A stretch of 64,000 nt of DNA from [Leptolyngbya] sp. JSC-1 (GCA_000733415.1 KL662191.1:3679643-3743642); one strand, 5' to 3'; counted from the first letter of the stretch, positions 34,955 through 44,708 are shown. Made by a program: numbers and translations. Notes: generated by a model not told the origin, from the sequence alone.

Positions 34955-36325
34955 ATGAATGTTGAACCTGTAAACTCTGCTAGTTCCCCCAACTCAAATG
35001 ATCATCCATCTCAACCAACTGAGATTGCTTCGACCGGGGTGCCATCATCTGAATCGCTGAAACAGCCGGAATCGCTGAAACAGCCGGAACAGCCTGAACG
35101 GTCCGAACGGTCCGAACAGCCTAGCCAGCCGACTGTCCTGCGACCAGAAACACTGGCTACTTCTTCTAACCACGCTCCCGACCCACTTCAGGACGAAAAT
35201 CAAACTTTGACGCTAGTTCAGCAGATCTTAACGGAGTACCAAGCCGAGTTACCGGCTCTGTCAGCTTCGGTGCGGGCAGTTGTGACTCGAATCGCCGTTG
35301 AAGTTGTACGCATTTGTAGTAAGAGCGACCGGATTTACAATTCCGGTGAGGTGCAATTCTGGCAGATGAAACTAGCTCGTCTGCGCATGCAAAAATGCCT
35401 CAACTACTATCGGCTTGGCTCTCGACAAGGTCGCGTCGAGTTGATGAGCCACTTGAGTACGATGGTCTATCGCCACATTGCCCCCCATCAGTCACAGCTC
35501 GGCTTTTCAGCCCGCTACAACGCAATTGAAGATTTCTTGCAAGGGTTCAACGTTGAAGTGCTCAAAGCCTTTCGGCGTGAGAATGGACTCGATGCCAACT
35601 ACTGCCCCAAAACTCGCCTAGAGCTTGCCGAGTACATGGCCTTTACCGAGCAGTATGCCAAGCGGCACATCCTGCTGCCAGGACAGCGCAAACAGCAGTT
35701 AATTGTTTTGCGTGCTCAAGGGTATGCTCAACGTCAACCTCCCGAAGCCGTGCTCGACCTGGAACTAGCGATGGACTCAGCCAAGGGAGAAGAAGCGGAA
35801 ATGCACAGCCGCTCAGCCATGATGCAGCAGGTGCGTGAACAGATGGTTGCCGAAACCGTTGATCCTGCCGACTCGGTGATCCGTGACCGGGTAATTACGG
35901 AATTGATTGAGTATCTGGAGGAACAGGGGCAGCCTGATTGCGTTGAGTATCTGATCCTGAAGCTGAAGGATCTGTCTGCACCCGAAATTGATGACCTGCT
36001 CGGTCTCTCTCCCCGTCAGCGTGACTATTTGCAGCAGCGCTTTAAGTACCATGTCGAGAAGTTTGCCCGCTCCCATCGCTGGCAGTTGGTACACCAATGG
36101 CTAGGAGCAGACCTCGACCAAAATCTGGGCATGACTCAGCAGCAGTGGGATCTATTTCTTAGCCGCTTGACGCCTGATCTACAGCAGCTCCTGCAGCTCA
36201 AGAGTAAACAACTTGAGGATCAAGAAATTGCTAAAATTCTGAAATGCACACCTGTGCAGGTGAGAAAACGCTGGGTGAAGCTACTGAATTTGGCTTGGGA
36301 AGCTCGCAATAGTTCAACCGTGTAG
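34955..36325 (+). CDS. HetZ-like transcriptional regulator
   Basis: A 456-residue protein that I place in the HetZ/HetZ-related family of filamentous cyanobacteria; HetZ is a DNA-binding regulator of early heterocyst development in Anabaena. Residues 1–80 are low-complexity with repeated SLKQPE and ERSE units. From about 85 the conserved part begins (RIAVEVVRICSKSDRI, LARLRMQKCLNYYRLGSRQGRVEL). Near 340–456 come ALSPRQRDYL-like and DQEIAKILKCTPVQVRKRW segments that look like two helix-turn-helix units. ATG 34955 (MNVEPV) is chosen; an upstream start at 34883 would add a Cys-rich stretch. The family occurs also in non-heterocystous strains. Confidence 0.6.
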   Translation: MNVEPVNSASSPNSNDHPSQPTEIASTGVPSSESLKQPESLKQPEQPERSERSEQPSQPTVLRPETLATSSNHAPDPLQDENQTLTLVQQILTEYQAELPALSASVRAVVTRIAVEVVRICSKSDRIYNSGEVQFWQMKLARLRMQKCLNYYRLGSRQGRVELMSHLSTMVYRHIAPHQSQLGFSARYNAIEDFLQGFNVEVLKAFRRENGLDANYCPKTRLELAEYMAFTEQYAKRHILLPGQRKQQLIVLRAQGYAQRQPPEAVLDLELAMDSAKGEEAEMHSRSAMMQQVREQMVAETVDPADSVIRDRVITELIEYLEEQGQPDCVEYLILKLKDLSAPEIDDLLGLSPRQRDYLQQRFKYHVEKFARSHRWQLVHQWLGADLDQNLGMTQQQWDLFLSRLTPDLQQLLQLKSKQLEDQEIAKILKCTPVQVRKRWVKLLNLAWEARNSSTV

Positions 36326-36687
36326 TCGTTGACCTACTGCATCGATGCCAATCGATGTTAAGATTTGCACCAAAGCAGCTATGCAAACAACAATTGAACC
36401 ACTTCAGTCGATGGATTTCTTCAGCTGAATCGATTTTTCGCCGCTCTACTTGATTTGTGCATTCCAAGTTCGTGCTGCGGTGACGGGGGCAACCACCATA
36501 TTCAAAATCTAAAAGAAATGAGATGATGTCATGGTTCTAAAACTTTGTTGTTGTAACTGATATCATTACGCTGTTGCTTGATCAGGGTGATTTCTGCGTT
36601 CTCGACCGCTCCGCTTAGTCGTTAGGCTACGGATGCAGGTTGATGAGTTGACTGCTAGAACAGCGTTGAGCGAGAAGGAGCCGCATA
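36326..36687. other. intergenic region
   Basis: 362 bp between the HetZ-like gene and the kinase, both on the plus strand. No gene, clear terminator or repeat was found. Confidence 0.4.
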
Positions 36688-39474
36688 GTGACAGCAGGAT
36701 CAGAGTTAACCCCTGGAACCTTAGTGGATCGCCGCTACCGAATTCAATGCACCCTAGGACGGGGCGGATTCGGACGGACATATTTAGCAGCCGATGAACG
36801 GCGCTTCAACGAACTCTGCGTGCTGAAAGAATTTGTACCCAACAGTCAGGCCGATCCGGTCGTGGCTCAAAAGCTGCGCGAGCTATTTCAACGGGAAGCC
36901 GCGATTTTGCACCAGCTCAATCATCCGCAGATTCCAAAGTTCTTCGCTGGATTTGAGGAAGATGAGCGTCTGTTCATTGCTCAGGAATACATCGACGGCA
37001 AAACCTATTGGCGATTGTTGCAAGAACGGCAGCGACAAGGCTGTTCCTTCAATCAGCGGGAAATTGTAGCCTGGCTGTGGAGTTTGCTGCGGGTGCTAGA
37101 TTATTTGCATTCGCAAAATATCGTGCATCGAGATATTTCTCCCGACAACATCATGCTGCCAAAGGGGAAAACCACGCCGGTTTTGATCGATTTTGGCGTT
37201 GTGAAGCAGGTGATCCCGCATTTGCATGTGGCCAATCCCAGCGATCCAGACGATTTAATTCAAGCGTCTGTTTCGGTAGGTAAATTTGGCTATGCACCTT
37301 ATGAGCAAATTCGCATGGGGCAGTGTTCACCTCGCAGTGACCTCTATGCATTGGCGGTGACGGCTGTAGTGCTACTGACCGGAAAGCCGCCCAATCACTT
37401 GCTTGATTCCAAGTCTCTGGAATGGAAGTGGAAGCGCTTGGTCCGGCTAGATGCTCGACTATTGCGGATTCTGGAGATGATGATGGCCGACAAGCCCCAA
37501 GACCGCTATGCGACCGCTCAAGCCGTTTTGCAGGCGTTACAGCCGCTTTATGAGGCGCTAGATTCCCTCGAGTTATGGTCAGTTTCTCCGGCAAAGCGGA
37601 CTAATCGGGCAAAGCAGACGGCCACAGGCAGGCGCACTGCAAACCAAGCTCACCCACCCACTCAGCTAGAATTGGTAAAAGCAGATGCAGTTGTTCAAAA
37701 GCAGGCTCGTGATGTAGCCGCTGATTTGAATTCAGCGAATTTGTCCCAGCTCAATCGAGAAGCAACGGCTGATTGGGTTACGCAAGCCACAGCAGTGACC
37801 GGCCACCTACTCACGACCCAGCTCGATCCTCAGCCTGATTCGCCCGTTACACCACTCTTAGCGGAACAGGTAACGATCTCACAGACAATTTCTCCAACGA
37901 TTTCACATCAGGGAGACGCCACGCTAGCGAATCAAGCTTTATCCGCTCAGCTCGCGGCTCAACCGACTCAGATCGAAGCGGCAATTGTCTCTGCTCCTAA
38001 GCAAACGTTGGCTTGGTCGAGGATGGGGACCGATATTGCCGGAACCAATGTTGCCGAGACCAATATTGCTGAGACCAATATTGCCGACAACCTGCGTCCG
38101 CTATCGTTTGTCGGCCGACTACAGCAGATTCGGGCGGCGATTCTGCACCTCCCCCAAGATCAGCGAGGCAATGCCAGACGCCCGTTACGGATGTCTCTGC
38201 GGCAGGCAGTGGTTTTAGGGGCACTAGCGTTGCTACCTGTTGGTGGGGTGTTAGTTGGCATCCGGTCGCCCTATCTTGTTCCGCTTTGCTGGGCCTTAGA
38301 GAATTGTGTTGGAGAGCAATCGGCCGAGGAGCGCTATCGTCAAGCGCTTGAGCAGGCCAGCAGTGCCAGCATCCTGATCGAGCAGGCTCGCGACTTGCAG
38401 GATTTGCAAAATGCTCGCCCGCGACTTGCTGATTCCATTGCTCAATTGAATACGGTTTCTGGTAGCTCCAAGGTTTATAGAGCAGCTAGCGCAGTCCTGC
38501 CTCGATACCAAGCCCTGTTGGAAACGCTGGATTATACGCTGGAAAAAGAAACCAGAGCAGCGCAGTTGTTGCACCGGGCGGAGGCAGAAGCTCAAAAAGC
38601 GGCTGAACAAACCAAAATTGCCACAACTCTTCAGCAGTTTCAAGCGGCCCAATTACAGTGGCGACGAGCTTTGGCAACGCTAGGAGCTATTCCTGACGGC
38701 AGTTTTGTCCGCAATCCGGCCAGTGCTCGCACCCAGGAATATCAAGCCAGATTAGATGCTGTGAATCTCAAGGTAGCTGCTGCTACTCCCAAATCACCCC
38801 AGCCATCCACTGCCACTCAACCGACGCCCCAGCCCAACCTAGTTGGACAATCCACCCAACGCCCCAGCCCGATGGTCTCAGTAGCAGCAGCTATTCCAGC
38901 TCCGGCCCAACCAGCCCCAGCCCAAAGCACTTCCCAACCGGCAACTGCACCGGCGCAGAAACCCCAGCCCCCAGCTCGGCCTGCCAGTCAGCCCACCAAT
39001 CGCTCCACCAGTCGCTCCAACCGACCTGCTGCTCGTCCAACCCAGAGTACTCCACCCCGCAGTGCTGCGACTACCGTGGCCCAGCAAACGCCCCACACTA
39101 GTCCGCTAGAGATTGCAAACCGTTGGGTAGCAGGTAGCTTCTTGACCTCAGCGACCCAAACTCTCAACGATGTCTCCGTCTGGATCGACGGCAAACGCAC
39201 CGAGGCAGACGGTAAATTTATCGCCAATCTCTGGATCCAGAACCGCAGCGGACGTGGATTTAGCTTTGTGCCGCTCTATGCCGAATCGAGAGATAGCAAC
39301 GGCAATACCGTGCGTTCGCGTGTTTTGTTTACTGGCACTGGCGATACCATGCTGGAACCAGGTGAATTGCTGAATGGGCAAATTTACCTGTTAGATCAGC
39401 CCGCAAATCGCAGGCTGACCCTAGTAATTCAAGAGAGCACGAGCGGCGATCGCACCTTCCGGATTCCCTTGTAA
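36688..39474 (+). CDS. Ser/Thr protein kinase with one membrane segment and exposed C-terminal domain
   Basis: A 928-residue kinase. The cytosolic catalytic domain (about 17–285) has GRGGFG, Lys47 in VLKEF, HRDISPDN (147–154) and DFG (168–170), then APYEQ. A linker with repeated ETNIA units leads to one membrane segment (about 506–526), a helical region with coiled coil (540–700), a Pro/Gln/Ser-rich stretch (700–830) and a beta-rich C-terminal domain (about 845–928). The exposed part probably senses something in the periplasm or lumen. The kinase core closely resembles that of the CHAT–kinase fusion at 56112–58682. It begins with GTG 36688. Confidence 0.9.
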   Translation: MTAGSELTPGTLVDRRYRIQCTLGRGGFGRTYLAADERRFNELCVLKEFVPNSQADPVVAQKLRELFQREAAILHQLNHPQIPKFFAGFEEDERLFIAQEYIDGKTYWRLLQERQRQGCSFNQREIVAWLWSLLRVLDYLHSQNIVHRDISPDNIMLPKGKTTPVLIDFGVVKQVIPHLHVANPSDPDDLIQASVSVGKFGYAPYEQIRMGQCSPRSDLYALAVTAVVLLTGKPPNHLLDSKSLEWKWKRLVRLDARLLRILEMMMADKPQDRYATAQAVLQALQPLYEALDSLELWSVSPAKRTNRAKQTATGRRTANQAHPPTQLELVKADAVVQKQARDVAADLNSANLSQLNREATADWVTQATAVTGHLLTTQLDPQPDSPVTPLLAEQVTISQTISPTISHQGDATLANQALSAQLAAQPTQIEAAIVSAPKQTLAWSRMGTDIAGTNVAETNIAETNIADNLRPLSFVGRLQQIRAAILHLPQDQRGNARRPLRMSLRQAVVLGALALLPVGGVLVGIRSPYLVPLCWALENCVGEQSAEERYRQALEQASSASILIEQARDLQDLQNARPRLADSIAQLNTVSGSSKVYRAASAVLPRYQALLETLDYTLEKETRAAQLLHRAEAEAQKAAEQTKIATTLQQFQAAQLQWRRALATLGAIPDGSFVRNPASARTQEYQARLDAVNLKVAAATPKSPQPSTATQPTPQPNLVGQSTQRPSPMVSVAAAIPAPAQPAPAQSTSQPATAPAQKPQPPARPASQPTNRSTSRSNRPAARPTQSTPPRSAATTVAQQTPHTSPLEIANRWVAGSFLTSATQTLNDVSVWIDGKRTEADGKFIANLWIQNRSGRGFSFVPLYAESRDSNGNTVRSRVLFTGTGDTMLEPGELLNGQIYLLDQPANRRLTLVIQESTSGDRTFRIPL

Positions 39475-39504
39475 GGTATAGATCGTCAAGGTGTAGGCTG
39501 GCCT

Positions 39505-41322
39505 CTAACCGTTAGTCAACCAAGCCTGTAATTCTGTAGGGGCTTGCACCTGAGCCAAAATTGCCTGGAGCGGCTCGCCTTCCAGCACCTCTTGCTTCAG
39601 GAGGACTTGGGTGGCCGATTCCAACAGGTTTCGATTTAGCCGCAGAATCGCCAGCGCCATTGCGTAGGCTTGGTCAATGCTGTGCTTGACTTGGCGATCG
39701 ATCTCTGCCGTCACCTCGGCACTGATGGTACGGCGGGTACTGCTGCCGTCTAGAAACTGGGCGGCGTTTTTTTCAAAGGCAACCGGACCCAGGTGACTCA
39801 TACCGTACTGCGTCACGGCTCGCTCGGCCAAATCGGTAGCTTTTTGGATGTCATCACTGGCACCAGACGAGATCTTGCCCAGGCTAATTTCCTCAGCAGC
39901 CCGTCCGCCTAGCAGAGTGGCGAGTTGGCCCCGCAGTTCATCTTCTAGCAGCAAAAAGCGATCGGTTTCTGGCATTTGCAGCGTATAGCCCAAAGCTGCC
40001 AATCCGCGTGGCACGATCGAAATCTTGGTCACTTTGTGGTGACCCGGCATCAAGGCACCCACCAGCGCATGCCCAATTTCGTGATAGGCCACGGTTTGGC
40101 GCTCCAGCGGAGTGAGAATTCGCGACCGCTTCTCCAGCCCAGCTACGACCCGTTCGATTGCCTCTTTGAAGTCAGCCATCAGTACGGCTTGACGATTGTT
40201 GCGAGCTGCCATTAGCGCAGCCTCATTCACCAGGTTGGCCAAATCAGCACCGGCAAAACCAGCGGTTTGGCTAGCAATGGCATCCAAATCCACATCCTCA
40301 CCCAGAATTACGCCCTGTGCATGCACCCGCAGGATCTCGGCTCTCCCACTCTTGTCAGGTCGATCGACCAAGACTTGCCGATCAAAGCGACCGGGACGCC
40401 GCAGAGCCGGATCGAGGATTTCGGGCCGATTGGTAGCCGCCAACAGAATCACGCCCTCGTTACCGTCAAAGCCATCCATTTCGGTCAGCAGTTGGTTCAG
40501 CGTTTGTTCCCGTTCATCATTACCGCCGTTAGGAATACCGCCGCCGCGAGTTTTGCCAATGGCATCCAGTTCATCGATGAAGATAATACAAGGCGCTTGC
40601 CGTTTGGCGCGGCTGAACAAATCCCGCACACGGGCCGCCCCTACGCCGACAAACAGCTCGACAAATTCCGAACCGGACATGCTCAAGAAAGGGACTCCTG
40701 CCTCGCCTGCAACGGCCTTAGCCAATAAGGTCTTACCGGTGCCCGGAGGCCCAACCAGCAGCACGCCCTTAGGAATTTTGGCACCGATTTTGCGGTATTT
40801 GTCGCCGTTGGCGAGAAAATCGACCACTTCTTGCAGTTCCTGCTTGGCTTCATCCACACCCGCTACGTCAGCAAAGGTCACTCCAGTTTTGCCCTGGCTA
40901 TAGGTTCGGGCATTGCTTCTGCCTACCCCCAGCCCCACACCAAGACCGCTGCCCATGCCACTGCCGACTCCACCGCCTGCCTTATTCAGTTTGAGCAGCC
41001 AAGCAAACGCACCCAGCATCATCCCCAGCGAAAGCAGCAACCCCAGAATGCCGGCATTAGTGTCGTTTGTATCGGTGTTTGTATCGGTGTTTGTATCGGT
41101 GTTTGTATTGGTGAGAGTAGTGAATTCGACGCTGTGACTTTGCAACAAACTAAGGAGGTCATCGCGGCGGTCGGTGGGTTGGGTGTAGTAGGACTGACCG
41201 CCAAATTCGGGTTTGAGGGTGTATTCGATCTGGTTAGGTCGAATCATCACCCGTTGCACCTGGGAGGCTTGGACCTGCTGCACAAATTTGCTGTATACCT
41301 GTGGGCGGGCTGCCGTTTTCAT
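39505..41322 (-). CDS. ftsH: FtsH-type AAA+ zinc metalloprotease lacking the first membrane segment
   Basis: FtsH degrades damaged or surplus membrane proteins, in cyanobacteria including photosystem II D1. The 605-residue protein has a soluble N-terminal region (1–70), a TNTD repeat stretch, one membrane segment (about 90–111), a Gly-rich linker, Walker A GPPGTGKT (191–198), IIFIDELDAIG, the second region of homology NRPEILDPALRRPGRFDR, and the protease motif HEIGH near residue 414. Ordinary FtsH has two membrane segments before the ATPase; the first is missing here even with the longer start at 41358. So the N-terminus would lie on the other side of the membrane or need another signal. Confidence 0.9.
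   Translation of the reverse strand: MKTAARPQVYSKFVQQVQASQVQRVMIRPNQIEYTLKPEFGGQSYYTQPTDRRDDLLSLLQSHSVEFTTLTNTNTDTNTDTNTDTNDTNAGILGLLLSLGMMLGAFAWLLKLNKAGGGVGSGMGSGLGVGLGVGRSNARTYSQGKTGVTFADVAGVDEAKQELQEVVDFLANGDKYRKIGAKIPKGVLLVGPPGTGKTLLAKAVAGEAGVPFLSMSGSEFVELFVGVGAARVRDLFSRAKRQAPCIIFIDELDAIGKTRGGGIPNGGNDEREQTLNQLLTEMDGFDGNEGVILLAATNRPEILDPALRRPGRFDRQVLVDRPDKSGRAEILRVHAQGVILGEDVDLDAIASQTAGFAGADLANLVNEAALMAARNNRQAVLMADFKEAIERVVAGLEKRSRILTPLERQTVAYHEIGHALVGALMPGHHKVTKISIVPRGLAALGYTLQMPETDRFLLLEDELRGQLATLLGGRAAEEISLGKISSGASDDIQKATDLAERAVTQYGMSHLGPVAFEKNAAQFLDGSSTRRTISAEVTAEIDRQVKHSIDQAYAMALAILRLNRNLLESATQVLLKQEVLEGEPLQAILAQVQAPTELQAWLTNG
41065..41112. repeat. 12-bp tandem repeat, 4 copies, in ftsH
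   Basis: GTTTGTATCGGT occurs four times head to tail (the last with one change). In the ftsH frame each unit encodes Thr-Asp-Thr-Asn, giving a flexible spacer directly before the membrane segment. Copy number changes would keep the frame. Confidence 0.85.
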
Positions 41323-41571
41323 AGCACTGATTCCTGTAGAGATAGGGAGAAACCGCAAAAAGCCAAACGAGTTATCAGAAGTCAGGGATCAAGCTGCTTC
41401 ACTCCTGTGGACCTCTTACAGTGTTGATTTTGCCGCAACGGCCGTGTAAGCAACGGGATGGAATCACGACTCAAGCATTAGGGGCTTCCGAAGAGCACTC
41501 ATCTCACTTACGGTTGTTACCACCCGCTGATTGGGGTTTCCTCTACTGCATCAGGCTGAAGCGCCTGTGGT

Positions 41572-41610
41572 GGCTCAATGTGTCTTGGCTCAATGTGTCT
41601 TGGCTCAATG
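41572..41610. repeat. 15-bp tandem repeat across the amine oxidase stop
   Basis: GGCTCAATGTGTCTT is present twice, followed by GGCTCAATG. The stop codon of the amine oxidase gene (41605–41607 on the plus strand) falls in the last copy, so repeat variation could alter the C-terminus. Confidence 0.7.
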
Positions 41611-43563
41611 GCAAGTATGGGAGGTTTCCCCGGAACTGGATTGATTGATGTCTGCCTGCAGCGGCACATCCAGAGCCGGATTGGCATCAAAGAAACCAAC
41701 GGGTTTAAGCAGGAAGCCCGCATAGGCCACTGGCATGATTGGAAAATCTTCTGGTCGGGGAATATGGTGATGGCCAAACATGTACCACACCACCAAGTCT
41801 GTGTTTTCAATCGAGCGGTTGGCCTGGGTCCATTGCGGTAAGCCTTCGCCGCCAGGATGCTGATTGGGGTAGTTGCCGGTTGGATAGCGCTCTGAGGGAC
41901 TGTAGGGTGTCACCCAGAGATGTTTGGTCATGAACCCAGCCCGTTTCAGAATTGGGGCGTCGGGATGGGCAAAGGGCAACACATTTTCTCCCGGCACCAG
42001 CTTGAAGCCAACGGGTTGCCCCAAGCGGTTATGTTGATTGGGATTCACCACTTTCCAGTAGCGCGCCTTCAGAGGATCAACGATTCGCTGCGCTGCCTGC
42101 TCGGTTTTCAGCAGGGTGGATTCGGCGTAGAAGGCATTGCCATAGGGATTATCGGGTCCTGGCGGTTCGGCAGCTGTATTCACTTCGTAGACCGAGTTTG
42201 CTGTGCCATCCAGGTCAAAGTCGAGGCGCATACAGAAGAAGTGCTGATGGTTGAGGGCATTTAGCTCCGGGGCGACGACGGTACCGTATTTGGGATAATC
42301 GACCAAGGCAGCGCAGAGGAGAATGCCGGTCAGTTTCACCTCGTATTGGATTGTGCCGTCCTGATAGAAATACCAGAAGAAGCCATATTCGTAGTTGTCC
42401 ACCGTGGCAATAAACGACACCACCAAACGCCGCGAGCGTCGCACTTCTACCTCATCTAGCCGCCAATCGGTGTGCTTCCAGAGAATGCCATAGTCTTCTT
42501 CATGCATACAAACAGCATTTTCGGTGATAGCAACCTCGCCCCGGCTGTTGGTCAGCACCGCATCAAAGTAGCGAATTTCCCCCAAGCAGTCGCAGCCCAG
42601 CTTCAGGGAGTTAGCCAGCATGCCGACACCATGCTCTCCCAAGTCAAAGGCGTTTTTGCGGAAATGCTGCGGACGCGGATCCCCATAGGGCACCACCATT
42701 TCGGCCATCGAGGCTCGGTAGAGAATCGGCCGGACCCGACCCTGATCTTCGTAGCCTACGGTATAGAGGACCAAGCCTTCGCGGGGCGTAAACCCAATCC
42801 GAAACTGCCACTTCTGCCAGCGTACAAAGTGCCCTTCCACTTCAAAACTGGGGCCTTGGGGTTGGGTAATATGCAGCGGCTTAATATCTGGGCGCAGGGA
42901 GGGCATAAAGCGGGCCGCATATTCGCTCGCTTCGGGCGGTACTGGCACCACTCCCATATCCTCAATCCGCACTACCTGCATTTGATTGAGGTCAACCACG
43001 GGCACCACTCCATCGATTGGACGAGCATAGAAGTTACCGTCGGGGCGGCTACGCAAATAACACAAACAGCGCGATAGCCTCATCCCCACTTCGTCGGCAA
43101 AGCCAAAGTTGCCAATCGCCCACGGGTCTACCACGACCAGATCCAGATCGGTAATGCCACGCTTTGCTAACACGGCCTGAAATTCCGGATGAGCCTTTAC
43201 CGCCGCCTCGCACTCAGCCAGTTCATCAGCCATGATGTTAGGCTGTACGCCCGGAATGTGTTGCCAAGACAAAACTTTGGTTTGAGTCAAGGAGACGATT
43301 GCCTCGTAGGTCGCCCCTGTCGTATTATCCAGCAGAATCAAAAAGGCTTCCCGCTCGAAGGCATCACCAGGCTGAAAATTCAGCACCATTGCCTTGGGTG
43401 GCTCATGCAGCGTGACACAGGGAAACCGAAACTGCTCGCCTACCGGGTATTCACTTCGCACAATCGCAACGGCGGCCTGCACTTCTACGGCGGTTAATGG
43501 CTCTAGAGGATGCTGAACCTGATGGAGAGGGGCGGAGTTAGAGAGGTTTTGGATTGTGGTCAT
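41605..43563 (-). CDS. tynA: copper amine oxidase (primary-amine oxidase)
   Basis: This enzyme oxidises primary amines to aldehydes with hydrogen peroxide and ammonia. The 652-residue protein has the topaquinone-forming Tyr391 in DNYEY (389–393), the likely catalytic base Asp307 in FDLGEHGVG, copper ligands His439 and His441 in NHQHFF, and a third His in the C-terminal FGHHHIPRPEDFP. No signal peptide is visible, so it is probably cytosolic. The ATG at 43563 is directly preceded by a C-rich repeat with no ribosome site. It lies downstream of the hydrolase on the same strand. Confidence 0.94.
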   Translation of the reverse strand: MTTIQNLSNSAPLHQVQHPLEPLTAVEVQAAVAIVRSEYPVGEQFRFPCVTLHEPPKAMVLNFQPGDAFEREAFLILLDNTTGATYEAIVSLTQTKVLSWQHIPGVQPNIMADELAECEAAVKAHPEFQAVLAKRGITDLDLVVVDPWAIGNFGFADEVGMRLSRCLCYLRSRPDGNFYARPIDGVVPVVDLNQMQVVRIEDMGVVPVPPEASEYAARFMPSLRPDIKPLHITQPQGPSFEVEGHFVRWQKWQFRIGFTPREGLVLYTVGYEDQGRVRPILYRASMAEMVVPYGDPRPQHFRKNAFDLGEHGVGMLANSLKLGCDCLGEIRYFDAVLTNSRGEVAITENAVCMHEEDYGILWKHTDWRLDEVEVRRSRRLVVSFIATVDNYEYGFFWYFYQDGTIQYEVKLTGILLCAALVDYPKYGTVVAPELNALNHQHFFCMRLDFDLDGTANSVYEVNTAAEPPGPDNPYGNAFYAESTLLKTEQAAQRIVDPLKARYWKVVNPNQHNRLGQPVGFKLVPGENVLPFAHPDAPILKRAGFMTKHLWVTPYSPSERYPTGNYPNQHPGGEGLPQWTQANRSIENTDLVVWYMFGHHHIPRPEDFPIMPVAYAGFLLKPVGFFDANPALDVPLQADINQSSSGETSHTCH

Positions 43564-43822
43564 GGGGGGTGAGGGGGTGAGGGGTGAGGAGTGAGGGGTG
43601 AGGAGTGGGGGGTGAGGGGTGGGGGCAATGGCAAAATTAAACCAAACATAGGGCAGGCATCCTTCCTGCTGACGGGTCAGATGTCTGCACTACAGGTTTA
43701 CCGAATCGTTCGGGTGACCTACTTAGATATAGTAAACTCACCCCTCACTCCCCACTCCCCACCCCCTCACCCCCCACCCCTCACCCCCTCACTCCCCACT
43801 CCCCACCCCCTCACCCCTCACC
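43564..43822. repeat. pair of inverted G-rich/C-rich low-complexity arms filling an intergenic gap
   Basis: From 43564 to about 43625 the plus strand is a run of GGGGTGAG/GGAGTG units; from 43738 to 43822 it is the complementary type, CCCCTCAC/CCCCACT. The two arms could pair over about 60–80 bases around a loop with GGCAGGCATCC, AGATGTCTGCACTAC and GACCTACTTAG words. The left arm touches the amine oxidase start codon and the right arm covers the hydrolase stop codon (43818–43820). The G-rich strand could form quadruplexes. Confidence 0.8.
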
Positions 43823-44708
43823 AAATCGCATGGGCTAGCCTGATCTCATGCAGGGCCTGCTGTAGATCCTGGGCATGCACCCAGCCGACAAAACCGGCAT
43901 AGAGACACTGCCCGTCCGGGGATGCCACAAATACATGATCTACCCCAAACGGATTGACCCAAGTGCGGATTGAGCTGCCGTCCTTGAGGTACATCAACAC
44001 TTCGGCTCGCTTAAAGTCGCGGGGGTGTCCGTCGGTCATGCCCGGTACAGCAGAGAGTTTGTGAATGATCTCATTGACTTCAATCGACTCACCGATGGTG
44101 AAATCATCCCAAAAATTGCGAATCAGGGCGGCCACTGCCGGGTGGTCTCTCAGCGCCGCATGGGATTCGGGAATGGAAACGTAATGGACGTAGGCGAAGC
44201 GAGTGCAGTTGACTGTAACCGTGCCGTCACTGCCTCCGTCGATGTCACCGGCAATTGCTAAAGTGGGAATCACTGCCGCGATTTCGGTAGCCATTGGTTT
44301 GCGATTACAGCCCAAATCCGCTGCGATTCCTAGGCCGATACCAAATGGATCCAAAATTCGGCCTAAATCGGCTCCACCCACAGGCGACCCAACCAAAACT
44401 AGCGAATGCACTCGTGGCCACCAGTTTCGATGCCGATGCAGCAGTTCGATCCAAATCAACCCGCCCATAGAGTGGCCGACGATCCGCAGGGGTGCCTCTG
44501 GATAGGTCTGAAGTTGCTGAAAGGCAACTTTTTCCACCATTTGGATCAACGGTTCAATCCGCAGCCAGGTTTGAACAAATCCCAGATCTGGGGCAACAAT
44601 TAAAGCATTATCGGCGGCCAATTGGCTAGCGAGATTGAGCATTGCTCGATTATCATCCGCCCAGCCATGCTGCACAAACAAAATAAACTCTGGCGCTTGG
44701 GACGACAT
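43818..44708 (-). CDS. alpha/beta hydrolase (lipase-like)
   Basis: A 296-residue protein. The nucleophile elbow is GHSMGG (about 78–83), the oxyanion region starts FVQHGWADDNRAM, and an Asp in DGGSDGTVTV and the His in PESHAALRDHP complete a likely triad. The last 90 residues (from about 205) form an extra small domain with YLKDGSSIRTWVNPFGVDHVFVASPDG. The substrate is unknown. The gene is upstream of the amine oxidase on the same strand, separated by the G/C-rich repeat pair. Confidence 0.82.
   Translation of the reverse strand: MSSQAPEFILFVQHGWADDNRAMLNLASQLAADNALIVAPDLGFVQTWLRIEPLIQMVEKVAFQQLQTYPEAPLRIVGHSMGGLIWIELLHRHRNWWPRVHSLVLVGSPVGGADLGRILDPFGIGLGIAADLGCNRKPMATEIAAVIPTLAIAGDIDGGSDGTVTVNCTRFAYVHYVSIPESHAALRDHPAVAALIRNFWDDFTIGESIEVNEIIHKLSAVPGMTDGHPRDFKRAEVLMYLKDGSSIRTWVNPFGVDHVFVASPDGQCLYAGFVGWVHAQDLQQALHEIRLAHAIW

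Noticed and set aside
41067..41115. Tandem array in ftsH as a CRISPR-like array
   Set aside because: Units are contiguous without spacers and keep the coding frame; no cas genes or other repeat-spacer pattern exist in the window.
43591..43902. 103-residue frame across the G/C-rich repeat pair
   Set aside because: Its protein is mostly Pro/Ser/Leu from the repeat and it overlaps the hydrolase gene on the other strand.
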